Below, in pieces: positions 1 to 8,596 of a stretch of 39,612 nucleotides of DNA. The notes under the pieces are model-generated. The model did no database searches, had not been told where the DNA came from, and saw only the letters and a program-made list of their open reading frames with translations. The DNA is from Rhodospirillales bacterium (GTDB taxonomy: Bacteria > Pseudomonadota > Alphaproteobacteria > SP197), in assembly GCA_014323865.1 (NCBI GenBank), contig JACONG010000015.1, positions 1-39,612 of the forward strand, written 5' to 3'. The stretch's first letter is position 1. Each line of letters begins with the position of its first letter. Position numbers and translations under genes: made by a program.

Positions 1-863
1 CCGGGTTCTGCGGTTCAATGCTGGCGGTCCAGAAGGGTTCCGCACCCGCAAGGCGCCGGGCAAACCCTCGATCCTGACGGATGAGCAGCGCCAGCAATTG
101 GCTGCTGTCGTCGAGGCTGACCCCGATCGCGATGGCGTGGTCCGGTGACGCCTGGTTGATCTGGTCGCGTGGGTCAAGGGCGCGTTTGGCGTGACAGTCA
201 GTCGCACCACACTGGGCCGTAAGCTGCGCGCCATGGGTTTCCGCAAACGTTCGGCACGTCCCCAGCACCACGCACAAGACCCGGATGCGATCGAGGCGTT
301 CAAAAAAGACTTCCCCCGACACGGTCCGCGACATCCGTCTTCAGAACGGCGGGCCAGCCATGGAAATCTGGTTCCAGGACGAGGCAAGGGTGGGACAGAA
401 GAACAAGATCACCCGCCGCTGGGCCAAGCGCGGCACCCGTCCTCGCGCGCCAAAGGATCAACGCACCCAATGGGCCTACATCTTCGGTGCAATCTGTCCG
501 GCGGCCGGTTCGGTCATGCCCTGGGTCGACACCCACGCGATGGCCGAACACCTGAAGCTGATCAGCACCGAAGTCGCGCCCGGCGCCCACGCAATCCTGA
601 TCGTCGATCAGGCCGGGTGGCACACGACATCGAAACTCGAGGTGCCCGAGACCATCACCTTGTTGCCACTGCCGCCGAGGTCGCCTGAGTTGAACCCGGT
701 CGAAAACGTCTGGCAGTACATCCGGGACAACTGGCTCTCAAACCGCGTCTTCGCAAGCTACGACGATATCGTGGCGAACTGTTGCGAGGCCTGGAACACG
801 TTGATCAAGGACCCAGATTGCATGACCTCAATCGGATCGAGAAACTCGGCCAATCGGTTCTGA
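1..863 (+). pseudogene. IS630-family transposase, broken (5' end outside window)
   Basis: Remnant of a DDE transposase of the IS630 (Tc1/mariner-like) family. The N-terminal DNA-binding part reads from the window edge to an in-frame TGA at 146-148, where the family has Trp (VVR-stop-RLVDL), and continues in the same frame to about 312. A run of five C at 313-317 then carries one base too many: reading moves to the frame of 285-863 and gives the catalytic domain. There the three acidic residues are visible: D in IWFQDEAR, D in ILIVDQAGWH, and E in PELNPVENVW, with the usual 31-residue spacing between the last two. The final residues after SIGS look unlike the family, so a third lesion near 840 is possible. 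No terminal inverted repeat could be fixed because the left end is missing. Non-functional as it stands. Confidence 0.9.
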
Positions 864-933
864 TCAGCGCGCTTTGGTATAAGATACCGACTTGCGGCCT
901 TCGTGCGATCCGCTCTAGACAAGGTGGCAGGTG

Positions 934-1010
934 GGGCCTGTAGCTCAATTGGTTAGAGCCGACCGCTCATAACGGTCTGGTTGCAGGTTCGAGTCCTGCC
1001 GGGCCCACCA
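934..1010 (+). tRNA. tRNA with CAU anticodon (Ile2 or elongator Met)
   Basis: A complete 77-nt cloverleaf. The acceptor stem GGGCCTG pairs with CGGGCCC (one G-T pair), the D stem is GCTC/GAGC, the anticodon stem is GACCG/CGGTC around the loop CTCATAA, and the T stem is GCAGG/CCTGC. CCA is encoded. The anticodon is CAU. Without searching identity elements I cannot separate tRNA-Ile2 (C34 modified to lysidine by TilS) from elongator tRNA-Met; the GGGCC acceptor stem leans towards Ile2. Either would decode an ANN codon, and tRNA-Ile would be a substrate of the t6A operon at 5026-7762. Confidence 0.95.
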
Positions 1011-1291
1011 ACCTTCCTCGACGTCGCGGCCGACGTCCTGCAAGGTCATCAATTGCATGGCACGCAATCAGGAATGCCCGTTGGGCCTTCCACGAACCGT
1101 GAGTACAATTTGATGGCAAGAAATTCAGTTATGCCCAATAATTGTATCGTCGAACGATGCTGCGATTGGGGCGTATGGAGGATGTGACACGTCCGTGTCC
1201 GGAACACGGGCTGGGTGAGCGCCTGCGATTTCTCGCCGTTGCCCCGAAGCGGCACCGAACAAACCGGCCAACTCGGAGGATCCGCATTTTC

Positions 1292-2400
1292 GTCGCAGAG
1301 GATCCCCTCTACAAGATCGTTGAAGACAGCATGTGCATCGGTTGCGACATCTGTCAGGCCATCCCCGGGGACAACACGATTCGTGTCACCAAAACCGAGA
1401 GCGGCTACGAGCATCCGGTCGTGGTCGGCGATTTTGAATGAGGAGCCCGTTGACAAGATTTACGACGTCTGCCCTGGGACACGCTTGGATGGCCTGCCGC
1501 AGGAACTGATTGAGGAGATACGCGCCGCAGCAGGGTGCGGCGACCGTTGGTTTCCTGCCCGCGTTTGGCGAGCATCTGATCGAATCGAAGGCCGTGGATT
1601 CATTTTTCATGCCAAGGCGTCAACGGAGAAACCGACCTTCGGAGTCCGCCAGTTGAGTTTCACCAACGACGCTGTCCTTGATGCGATGACATCGCATTAC
1701 GGACCGACCGCGACCCTGATCGATATCGACGAGGTGCTGGATCGCCGCCAGCCGTTCACCGTCATCGCCAAGCTCTGCGACATCGCGGCGTTGCGGAACT
1801 ATACACGCCACGATGCGCGGGTCGGAAAGCTGGTGAAGTACTGGATCAGCCTGATCTGCGGCGGGTGGATGGAACCCGGCGAAACGAAGCGGTTCACCGA
1901 GAGCAAGGGTGTTGCGAGCTTCAGCTATAGCCGCAAGGGCTGCCCGGGACCGACCGCCTTCGGGACCGAGAACTGGCGGATTCCCTAGCGCTGCAAGATC
2001 TGTCCCGACGGTTCCACCGAAGCAGCCGACATCGTCGCAGCGGATTCCTGGCCTGACGGCGACAACACGAACGGTTACACCTTTGATGAAGACCGCGACC
2101 CCGGCACCGATGTCGTCATCGCTCGGAACAAGGCCGGAGAGGACCTGGTCGATGCGGCGATCAAGTCCGGCCATGTCACGCTGGGCTCACCGGGTACGGC
2201 TGTGGCACTCGATATTCTACCAGCCTTACAACATGCACAGGAAGATGGTCTGCTGGTCTCGGCTCAAGTGGATCACGGACGAAGACAAGGTCGTGCCGGT
2301 CACGAACGGCTGGCGTTGGAGCAAGCCGCTGCCGGCCTTGGTGATTAGCAGAATGCGGCCGAACGGGAGGGAACCCGCAGGGGCTTCAGCAAGGCAGAGC
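1292..2400 (+). pseudogene. Coenzyme F420 hydrogenase/dehydrogenase beta-subunit family protein, broken
   Basis: Remnant of an FrhB/FdhB-type flavin and iron-sulfur protein. Recognisable blocks in order: an N-terminal CIGCDIC ferredoxin-like motif near 1331, then after a frameshift at about 1437 the segments IYDVCPGTR, FIFHAKAS, CDIAALRNYTRHD, LICGGWMEP and GCPGPT. An in-frame TAG lies at 1986-1988, directly before the second cysteine motif RCKICPDG, which stays in that frame. Another shift near 2200-2214 moves to the frame giving FYQPYNMHRKMVCWSRL, the family's C-terminal segment. Short stretches usually found between these blocks (for example between CPGTR and HAKAS) are also missing. At least three inactivating lesions. 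Boundaries are approximate. Many alphaproteobacteria carry family members unrelated to methanogenesis, so the name does not imply F420 use. Confidence 0.8.
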
Positions 2401-2485
2401 TACCTTGCCCAGGCCCGTCCCGATCTAGCTTCGGTGCCACCTTTTCCGGACGACCCGCACGCCGCGTCAACCGATCGCTCGTCGC

Positions 2486-2866
2486 TCACGTCCGTCGATC
2501 CCTTGCCATGCAGGTGATCTCGATGTTCAGCCGCCGGCCATCTTGGCTGACTGCGTGGTGGTCCGCGCCGGCCGTTGGTCGCCGGGGAAGAACGTGCCGT
2601 AGACCGCGTTCATCGCCGCCATGTCGTCGAGATCGGTCAGGTGAACGTCGCCCCGGAGGATTTCGGTCATGCCGAGCACGACGGAGGCCAGCAGGGTCCG
2701 GATCGTGGTCATGACCAGATGCGTCTCCGTCGCGATATCGCTGACGGTGTCCTCGCCGCCCGCCATGTCGGTGGACACGATACCGGAGAGAGACATCGTC
2801 GCTGTCCCACACCATCGTGCTGAACGGGACTCCGTGGGCGAGCATGGTGGGATGCCGGATGTGCAC
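2486..2866 (-). pseudogene. RidA/YjgF-family deaminase, frameshifted
   Basis: Remnant of a RidA-family protein (the family hydrolyses reactive enamine/imine intermediates). Reading from 2866 gives HIRHPTMLAHGVPFSTMVW, then the frame shifts near 2795 to give SGIVSTDMAGG, DVHLTDLDDMAAMNAVYG and FFPGDQRPARTTTQSAKMAGG-type blocks. It shifts back near 2535 for the end, NIEITCMARDRRT. The combined product has the normal RidA length of about 125 residues and a good C-terminal signature, so only two single-base events need to be reversed. It points towards the neighbouring F420-beta remnant, in a region with no intact gene before 3095. Confidence 0.8.
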
Positions 2867-2889
2867 GGGCGTGGGATCTCCCTCTTCAA

Positions 2890-3094
2890 TCCGAACCGAC
2901 TTGGGACTGCGGCTTTCGAGCGATGATGCCGACCGTCATCGACGACAGAGACGCTGCTCGCACGCGAAACGCGGCAGATTCCCCCATTGGTCTTTGTTGG
3001 CCTGTTTCCGTCACCGAACGGTCAGTCCCATCATGGACGCAGGACCCGATCTGACCATGGGACCGCCCGAACACAGCAGCAATGAGGATTACGG
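2890..3094. other. Non-coding gap
   Basis: Between the ridA remnant and the end of the M24 gene I see no supported reading frame, RNA or repeat. Confidence 0.5.
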
Positions 3095-4306
3095 CTAGTT
3101 CAACAGGTTCTCGTCATAGGGATAGACGTCGAGTTGTTCGAGACCTGTGGCGGTGACTAGAAACTGATGCTCGATCTTGACGCCGCAGCCACCGCGATCA
3201 GAGCCGACATAGCCTTCGACACACATCATCATGTTTTCCTCGATCACGCCGTCGTAACCCAACGTCTTCCAGTCCTGAGGATAGGGAACGAAGGGATATT
3301 CATCGCACATGCCGACACCATGCATGATGCACGGATATCGATGCGCATGAAATTCCTCCGGATGCCGGAAACTGTTTTCCGTCAGATCCCTGAACGCCAC
3401 CCCTGGGCGCACCAAAGCCTTGTTGTGCTCGATCTCGTCAAGCGCGCGCTTGTAAAGATCGCGATATTCGTCTGGTGCTTTGCCGTCCCCCAAGAACCAG
3501 GTGCGGGAGATATCAGACATGTATCCGAAGGGACCGACCATATCGGTGTCGAAACCAACCAAGTCACCCGGTTCAATGCGCCGTTCCCCCGCCTCCTGAA
3601 GCCACGGGTTGGTGCGCTTGCCTGTGGCCAGCATGCGGGCTTCGGACCACAGGCCACCGTGGGCAATGTTGACCTGACTCAAAGTGCTCCAGAGTTCGTT
3701 TTCAGTTATTCCGGGCCGCAAAGCTTCGTGCATTTTCATGATGCCCAGTTCGGCGACCTCAACAGCATATCGGACCAACGTAATCTCTTCGGGGGACTTG
3801 ATAGACCGGGCTTTTTCAAGGAACCCCGGACTATCGGAGACCTCGAAACCAGCCTGCATCAATCCCTGTACGGCAGAGGCGTCCAATCGATCCACCGCAA
3901 CGCGGCACCGGCTCTTTCCCGCCAATCGCGAACGGACAAAGTCGATGAACTGTCGGGTTCTTTCTTGCTGATCGAACCCGGCAAAGAAGGGAGCAAGCCC
4001 GAAGGTCGGGACATACTCTGTCACGTTATCAAGGTTCTTGATGAAGGCACCGCTAAAGACCACGGGCCCGTCAGCGAAGACGAAAAGCATCATCAAAGGG
4101 ATGCGCGCCTGAAACTGCATGTACTCGTGATAGTTTACAGCATACCGCATCGTGAGTGGATTGGTCACGATCGCCAGTTCCACGTCACATTCCGCCATGG
4201 CCTGCCGTATCCGACCCATGCGGTAATCGTTCAATGTGCTCCAGTCGATATCTGGTGGTGTCAGGTGCGCCATCGCAGAGTCTCTAATGTTCTTCCGGCT
4301 TATCAT
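3095..4306 (-). CDS. DddP-like M24 metallohydrolase, candidate DMSP lyase
   Basis: A 403-residue protein of the M24 (creatinase/prolidase fold) family. An N-terminal creatinase domain (about 20-160) is followed by the pita-bread catalytic domain (about 170-395). Dinuclear metal ligands are visible as D253, D255, D265, H329, E364 and E379. Their spacing matches, from memory, the ligand set described for DddP (D295, D297, D307, H371, E406, E421), with a constant offset of 42. Two further residues used by DddP to cleave dimethylsulfoniopropionate, Tyr366 and Asp377, also line up as Y324 and D335 (RYPCIMHGVGMCDEYP). The block RTNPWLQEAG is also DddP-like. The protein lacks about 40 N-terminal residues of DddP, and its substrate-side N-terminal region differs. 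It could instead be an uncharacterised M24 peptidase. Start uncertain: ATG 4306 or ATG 4273 (MAHLTPP); neither has a strong ribosome site. No neighbour supports the role. Confidence 0.7.
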   Translation of the reverse strand: MISRKNIRDSAMAHLTPPDIDWSTLNDYRMGRIRQAMAECDVELAIVTNPLTMRYAVNYHEYMQFQARIPLMMLFVFADGPVVFSGAFIKNLDNVTEYVPTFGLAPFFAGFDQQERTRQFIDFVRSRLAGKSRCRVAVDRLDASAVQGLMQAGFEVSDSPGFLEKARSIKSPEEITLVRYAVEVAELGIMKMHEALRPGITENELWSTLSQVNIAHGGLWSEARMLATGKRTNPWLQEAGERRIEPGDLVGFDTDMVGPFGYMSDISRTWFLGDGKAPDEYRDLYKRALDEIEHNKALVRPGVAFRDLTENSFRHPEEFHAHRYPCIMHGVGMCDEYPFVPYPQDWKTLGYDGVIEENMMMCVEGYVGSDRGGCGVKIEHQFLVTATGLEQLDVYPYDENLLN

Positions 4307-5025
4307 CAGGTGAACGTTTCGCCGCTCACACTATAGGGTCCGGATAGACATCGTCCAACATAAGCTTTTGCACAGAACTCCGGCGATTGCCCTTTGGTGC
4401 CTTCGTCTCTTTGTCCATCGCTGTTGTCGAACAGGGAGACGGATACGTCCGTTCCGGATAAGACGCGTCCCAACATGATGACTGGATGAACTGTCCGATC
4501 GTCGGTTGCCGTTGGACGTCTCGCGCTCGTGGTTTTCCCTGCACATCAAGAACATCACAGCAGAGACGGGTTCGCAGTTGACTGCGCCCACAACCATCCC
4601 ATCGCATGGGCATTTTTCCGCTCGGGCCAGCAAGGCGGGACATGGCCGAACTCGTGGCGACGAACCATGGACGGCATGACGGACCACCAAGCCGAGAACA
4701 ACGGCGTGCGCATTCACGTCGCCATCATGCAAGGCACGACCGACTGGTTCATCACCGTCGTCGGCGAAAACGACGGCTACATCCAAGACTTCGAGACGCT
4801 TGCGACGTGCGGTGAGCAGTCGAACGACGGGGGGGTCAAAGGCCCTTTCGACCCGGTTGCAGTTTCCGGAACCGCGGGTCGTTATCGTGTTGACGGGCGA
4901 GGGAGTGCCGGTGTGCTCCTTCGCTTGTCGTGTTTCCGGGCATGCCATCATCGGCCGGACTTGCGTTTCACCGGCTTTCGTCCCACATCCACGATTCGAT
5001 CAGCCCTCACCAGGATTGAGGTTCC
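4307..5025. other. Gap without a recognised gene; one coding-like stretch
   Basis: No intact gene is supported. On the plus strand, about 4640-4860 reads with GC-rich third positions (around NNGVRIHVAIMQGTTDWFITV) and looks like a fragment of a former gene, but I do not recognise the family and the frame decays after about 4860. The large open frames on the opposite strand have poor codon character. Confidence 0.4.
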
Positions 5026-5493
5026 ATGGCGGCATCGGGGACGCTCGCGTGCGATGATGTGGCTGCGGTTGGTACACTGGCCGCGCGTCTTGCGCCGCAC
5101 CTGAAGGCTGGCGATGCGGTTCTGTTCGAAGGGCCGATCGGCGTCGGCAAGACACATCTCATCAGGGCACTCGTGACCAATCTCGAGTCGGCCGATGCGG
5201 TGACCAGCCCGACCTACACGATCATGCATGTCTACGAGACTGGCCCCGGTCAGGTGCTGCATCTTGATGCCTACCGGTTGTCAGGCGTCGACGAGTACCG
5301 CGATCTCGGCATCGAGGACCTTGCGCCTGAGGCCATCACGCTCGTCGAGTGGGGCGATCAGGTCGCCGCGGCCCATCCCGAACACCTTCACGTGCGCATC
5401 AGCCACGTCCCGGCAGACGAGGGCGCACGCACGGTCACGTTGACGGCAGTCGGGGCGCGTTGGGATGCTGTCGTTGCGGAGCTGGCAGGCTGA
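5026..5493 (+). CDS. tsaE: TsaE, ATPase of the t6A-forming complex
   Basis: 155 residues, the usual TsaE length. TsaE is the P-loop ATPase that works with TsaB and TsaD in transferring the threonylcarbamoyl group to A37 of ANN-decoding tRNAs. The Walker A loop is GPIGVGKTH at about 36-44 (the family usually has G-x-L-G-A-G-K-T). It is followed by TSPTYTIMHVYE at about 65-76, the HLDAYRL block, and LVEWGD near 109-114, all characteristic of TsaE. ATG at 5026 is preceded by GAGG at 5018-5021. It is the first gene of the tsaE-tsaB-tsaC-tsaD run, and its stop lies one base before the tsaB start. No clear promoter seen upstream. Confidence 0.93.
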   Translation: MAASGTLACDDVAAVGTLAARLAPHLKAGDAVLFEGPIGVGKTHLIRALVTNLESADAVTSPTYTIMHVYETGPGQVLHLDAYRLSGVDEYRDLGIEDLAPEAITLVEWGDQVAAAHPEHLHVRISHVPADEGARTVTLTAVGARWDAVVAELAG

Positions 5494-5494
5494 G

Positions 5495-6163
5495 ATGACC
5501 CATGTGCTTGTGATCGAGACGGCCGCGCCGTCATCCGTCGTCGCGCTCGGCAACGAGAACGGCGTCTTGTTCGACGATGCGCCGGTCGGACGCATGGAAG
5601 GCCCGGTTTACCTGCGGCGTGCGGTGCGCGAGGGGCTTGCCGGCAACGGACTGACGACCGCCGACATCGACGTCATTGCCGTCGATCTCGGTCCCGGTGG
5701 GCTGACCGCCACACGCAGCGGCGTGACCTTCGCCAACGCGCTGGCCTACGGGCTCGGCAAGCCGCTTGTCGCGCTCAGCTACTTCGATCTCGTCGGCCTT
5801 CAGACCTTTGCCGAGACCGGTCGTGTCGCAGCCTGCGTGCGGCCGACCACGGAAGGTGACGCGTTTCTGGCGCTCTATGGCGACAGCGGCCTCGGCGAAT
5901 TGCGGTTCGGAAACCTCGAGCGGCTCATCGCAATGGCGCGCGACGAGACGGCCGCCCCCCTGCCGTCGGGTTTGACGACGCCCGCAGTCGCAGCTCTGCT
6001 GGGCGATGACCCCACGGGCGTTGCCGTGCCGTCGCCGGCGGTCCTGGTCGCGCGTGCGCTGGAGCTCCACGCCGCGGGTGCCGGTGTCGACGAACCGCTG
6101 GAACCGCTGACCAATGTTTCGCCCGGCGTTACGCCGATCAACGAAGGATACGATCATGGCTGA
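5495..6163 (+). CDS. tsaB: TsaB-like partner of TsaD
   Basis: 222 residues. TsaB is an ASKHA-fold protein that dimerises with TsaD and is needed for t6A formation. Visible features are the N-terminal beta-hairpin start MTHVLVIETAAPSSVVAL, the block IDVIAVDLGPGGLTATRSGV near 60-80 (usual TsaB: VGPGSFTGLR-I-G), and ANALAYGLGKPLVAL. The protein is clearly divergent: the central GPGSFTGLRIG motif is altered and the C-terminal half is weakly conserved. The start is ATG 5495, just after the tsaE stop; an upstream in-frame start at 5465 would overlap tsaE. The 3' end overlaps tsaC by 8 bp, which argues for translational coupling. Position between tsaE and tsaC supports the call as much as similarity does. 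Confidence 0.82.
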   Translation: MTHVLVIETAAPSSVVALGNENGVLFDDAPVGRMEGPVYLRRAVREGLAGNGLTTADIDVIAVDLGPGGLTATRSGVTFANALAYGLGKPLVALSYFDLVGLQTFAETGRVAACVRPTTEGDAFLALYGDSGLGELRFGNLERLIAMARDETAAPLPSGLTTPAVAALLGDDPTGVAVPSPAVLVARALELHAAGAGVDEPLEPLTNVSPGVTPINEGYDHG

Positions 6164-6773
6164 CACGATCGCCGCCGATCATCCTGAAGCCGTCTCGCGC
6201 GCCAAGGCCGCGCTCGATGCCGGCGGTGTCATCGTCGTGCCGACCGAGACGGTCTACGGGCTCGCCGTCATGCCGCATGATCCCGATGCCGTGGCCAGGA
6301 TGTTTGCGATCAAGCAGCGCCCGGCCACGCGCAACCTGCCGGTCATGGTGGCCGAACGCAGCCAACTCGACGGGCTTGACGTGATCGTGCCCGAGGCGGC
6401 GGATCGCCTGATCGCGTCGGGTCTCGTGCCGGGCCCTCTGACGATCGCACTGGGCTTCGGCGACGGTGCCCGGCCGGCTTGGCTCGAAGGACGCGACGAG
6501 ATGGCGTTCCGCATTCCCGACAACGCCTTCATGCTGGCGCTACTGCGGGAAACGGGACCTCTGTTCGTGACCAGTGCCAACATGCATGCCCGGGACACAC
6601 AGCAGACGATCGCGGAGATCCTGCCCCAGCTCGCCTTTGCTCCGGATCTCGCGGTCGATGGCGGCACAGGCAAGATGGTGCCGTCGACGCTGGTGAACTG
6701 CGCCGTCGATCCACCGAAGGTCGAGCGCGAGGGTGTCGTGCCGCGCGACAGGATCAAGGAGTTGCTGGCATGA
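6156..6773 (+). CDS. tsaC: TsaC/YrdC L-threonylcarbamoyladenylate synthase
   Basis: 205 residues, single YrdC domain. It makes threonylcarbamoyl-AMP from threonine, bicarbonate and ATP, the activated intermediate used by TsaB-TsaD-TsaE. Motifs: VPTETVYGLAV near 27-37, the basic pocket FAIKQRPATRNLPVMV near 50-65, PGPLTIAL, FRIPDN and LFVTSANM. No C-terminal Sua5 domain, so it is the short bacterial form. ATG 6156 is chosen because AAGGA at 6144-6148 sits 7 bases upstream and the gene overlaps the end of tsaB. Its stop overlaps the tsaD start as ATGA. Having tsaC inside a tsa operon is uncommon; in most proteobacteria it lies elsewhere. Confidence 0.9.
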   Translation: MADTIAADHPEAVSRAKAALDAGGVIVVPTETVYGLAVMPHDPDAVARMFAIKQRPATRNLPVMVAERSQLDGLDVIVPEAADRLIASGLVPGPLTIALGFGDGARPAWLEGRDEMAFRIPDNAFMLALLRETGPLFVTSANMHARDTQQTIAEILPQLAFAPDLAVDGGTGKMVPSTLVNCAVDPPKVEREGVVPRDRIKELLA

Positions 6774-7762
6774 GCCACATGATACTGGGGATCGAGTCGT
6801 CCTGCGACGACACTGCCGTCGCCGTTGTCGACCCGGATGGTGTGGTGCACGCCTCACAGGTCGTCTCGCAGACCGCGATCCACGAGAAGTGGGGTGGTGT
6901 GTACCCCGAATTCGCCTCGCGCGCCCATGTCCGCGCCATCGTGCCGGCCATCGACGAGGCCATGACGTCCGCCGGAGTCACACCGCGTGACCTCGAGGCC
7001 ATCGCCGTGACCCGGGGGCCGGGCCTGATCGGCTCCTTGCTGGTCGGTCTCAACGCCGCCTCGGGTTTGAGCACGGCGTGGGACGTGCCGGTGATCGGCG
7101 TGAACCATCTGCGTGGCCATTTGCGTAGCGCCGACCTTGAAGAGCGGCGCGTCACCTTCCCGGCGACGATCCTTCTGGTCTCGGGCGGCCACTCGATCAT
7201 CGCCCACATGGAGGACCCCTCGGCGATCCGTGTGCTGGGTTCGACCCGTGACGATTCCGTCGGCGAGGCCTATGACAAGGTTGCCCGCATGATGGGGCTT
7301 GGTTATCCCGGTGGCCCCGTGATCGACCGGTTGGCCAAGGAAGGCGAGGCGGTGATCGATCTGCCACGGCCGATGATCCGCGAGGGGCTGGACTTCTCGT
7401 TCTCCGGCCTGAAGTCAGCGGTCGCTCGCAAGCTGGAACTCGACCCCGACGTCAATCAGGCCAACATGGCCGCCTCCTTCGTGGCCTGCTGCATGGATGT
7501 CATGCTCGCCAAGTGCCGCCGCGCCCTGGAGTCGATACCGACGCAGTCGCTCGTCATCGTCGGCGGTGTGGCGGCCAGCCCGCAGCTGCGTGAGGGTGCC
7601 AAGGCGCTGACCGACGAGATGGGTGTGAACCTCTGCTTGCCGCCGCTGAAGTGGTCGACCGACAACGCCGCCATGATTGCGCTGGCCGGCTGGGACTATG
7701 TCGCGCTCGGCGAGCGACCCGACCCCGTCGCCACACCGCGTCTGCCGATCGACCGGCTCTAG
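6770..7762 (+). CDS. tsaD: TsaD, tRNA t6A37 threonylcarbamoyltransferase
   Basis: 330 residues, full length. TsaD (Kae1/Qri7 family) transfers threonylcarbamoyl from its AMP ester to N6 of A37. The metal-binding HxxxH is seen as H113 and H117 (VNHLRGHLRS) and the C-terminal metal ligand as D298 (STDNAAMIAL). Other signatures are GIESSCDDTA at 7-16, TRGPGLIGSL at 81-90, LLVSGGHS near 141-148, GEAYDKVARMMGLGYPGGP and FSFSGLKSAV. The His motif reads HLRGH where many bacterial TsaD have HLEGH. It starts at ATG 6770 within the tsaC stop (ATGA). Its stop overlaps by 4 bp the stop of the convergent hydrolase gene, so the operon ends here. Confidence 0.95.
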   Translation: MSHMILGIESSCDDTAVAVVDPDGVVHASQVVSQTAIHEKWGGVYPEFASRAHVRAIVPAIDEAMTSAGVTPRDLEAIAVTRGPGLIGSLLVGLNAASGLSTAWDVPVIGVNHLRGHLRSADLEERRVTFPATILLVSGGHSIIAHMEDPSAIRVLGSTRDDSVGEAYDKVARMMGLGYPGGPVIDRLAKEGEAVIDLPRPMIREGLDFSFSGLKSAVARKLELDPDVNQANMAASFVACCMDVMLAKCRRALESIPTQSLVIVGGVAASPQLREGAKALTDEMGVNLCLPPLKWSTDNAAMIALAGWDYVALGERPDPVATPRLPIDRL

Positions 7763-8544
7763 ACCAGGAACGCCCCGATCAGGGCTGCCACCCGCTCCGG
7801 CGCTTCGGCCAGGATGGAGTGACGCAGGGTGCCCAGGATGTGGAGTGACGACCCCGCGATACGCTCGTGCATAAGCAGGGCCATGCGCGGGTTCGAGCCG
7901 ATATCGCTGTCGCCCGTGGCGACCAGGGTCGGTGCGGTGATGTCGCTGAGCCGATCGGCCAGGTCGGTCTGGGCCAGGACCCGGTAGGCCGAGGCGTAGG
8001 CGGCGGGGTCGTTTTTCTTGTTCTGCCCGGCATAGTGCGCGATGGCGTCCGGATTGTCCTGGATGAAGGCGGGCGTGAACCAGCGCTCCAGCGATTTCTC
8101 GAAGTGTTCGCCCGGGAGGCCCTTGGAACCGGCGGTGAGGCGCGCCTCGACACGCGCGCGCTCCTCGTCGGTTCGTCCGGCGGCGGTTGACAGCAGCATC
8201 AGGCGATCAAGACGGTCGGGATGGCCAAGCGCGAAGCCCTGGGCGACCAAGCCACCAAGCGAGTGACCGGCGAGGTGACAGCGTTCGATATCAAGGTGAT
8301 TGCGCACCGCCAGGACGTCCGAAACAAAGTTGTCGAGCTCATAGCGCCCGGCCGGCTTGTCGGATTCGCCGTGACCGCGTAGGTCGAGGCGGATCGTTCG
8401 AAACCGGCCGTCGAGAGCGGCGGCGACGCCATTCCAGCTGTCGAGATTGCTGCCGACACCGTGAACGAGCATGAGATCGGGTCCCTCGCCCTCGACGCGC
8501 GCCCGCAGGCCGATGCTGTTGTTGTCGACCCGGATGTCCACCAT
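7759..8544 (-). CDS. Alpha/beta hydrolase (3-oxoadipate enol-lactonase-like)
   Basis: 261 residues from ATG 8544. Single alpha/beta hydrolase domain with the oxyanion block VHGVGSNLDSW, nucleophile elbow GHSLGG (Ser95), acid Asp in TGDSDIG (about 212-214) and His in LRHSI (about 242). The overall pattern (LDLRGHGESDKP, FALGHPDRLDRLMLL) resembles PcaD-type lactonases and related esterases, but specificity cannot be read from sequence. GGAGGA lies immediately before the ATG, closer than ideal; the GTG three bases downstream (VDIRVDN) would be better spaced. It diverges from the broken AhpD-like gene at 8597 with about 50 bp between them, so both probably share a promoter region. Confidence 0.85.
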   Translation of the reverse strand: MVDIRVDNNSIGLRARVEGEGPDLMLVHGVGSNLDSWNGVAAALDGRFRTIRLDLRGHGESDKPAGRYELDNFVSDVLAVRNHLDIERCHLAGHSLGGLVAQGFALGHPDRLDRLMLLSTAAGRTDEERARVEARLTAGSKGLPGEHFEKSLERWFTPAFIQDNPDAIAHYAGQNKKNDPAAYASAYRVLAQTDLADRLSDITAPTLVATGDSDIGSNPRMALLMHERIAGSSLHILGTLRHSILAEAPERVAALIGAFLV

Positions 8545-8596
8545 TCCTCCGTATGTCCTGTCTCTGCTACCGTGCGTTGATGCGGGAGATTGGCCC

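Noticed and set aside
146..148. TGA read as Trp or selenocysteine (IS630 remnant; also in the Cys-rich gene near 25790)
   Set aside because: TGA is the normal stop of intact genes here (tsaE, tsaB, tsaC and others end in it), no selenocysteine element is apparent, and both genes look decayed, so G-to-A mutation of a Trp codon is simpler.
3167..4336. 389-codon frame opposite the DddP-like gene
   Set aside because: No motifs; the sense frame has a complete set of M24 metal ligands.
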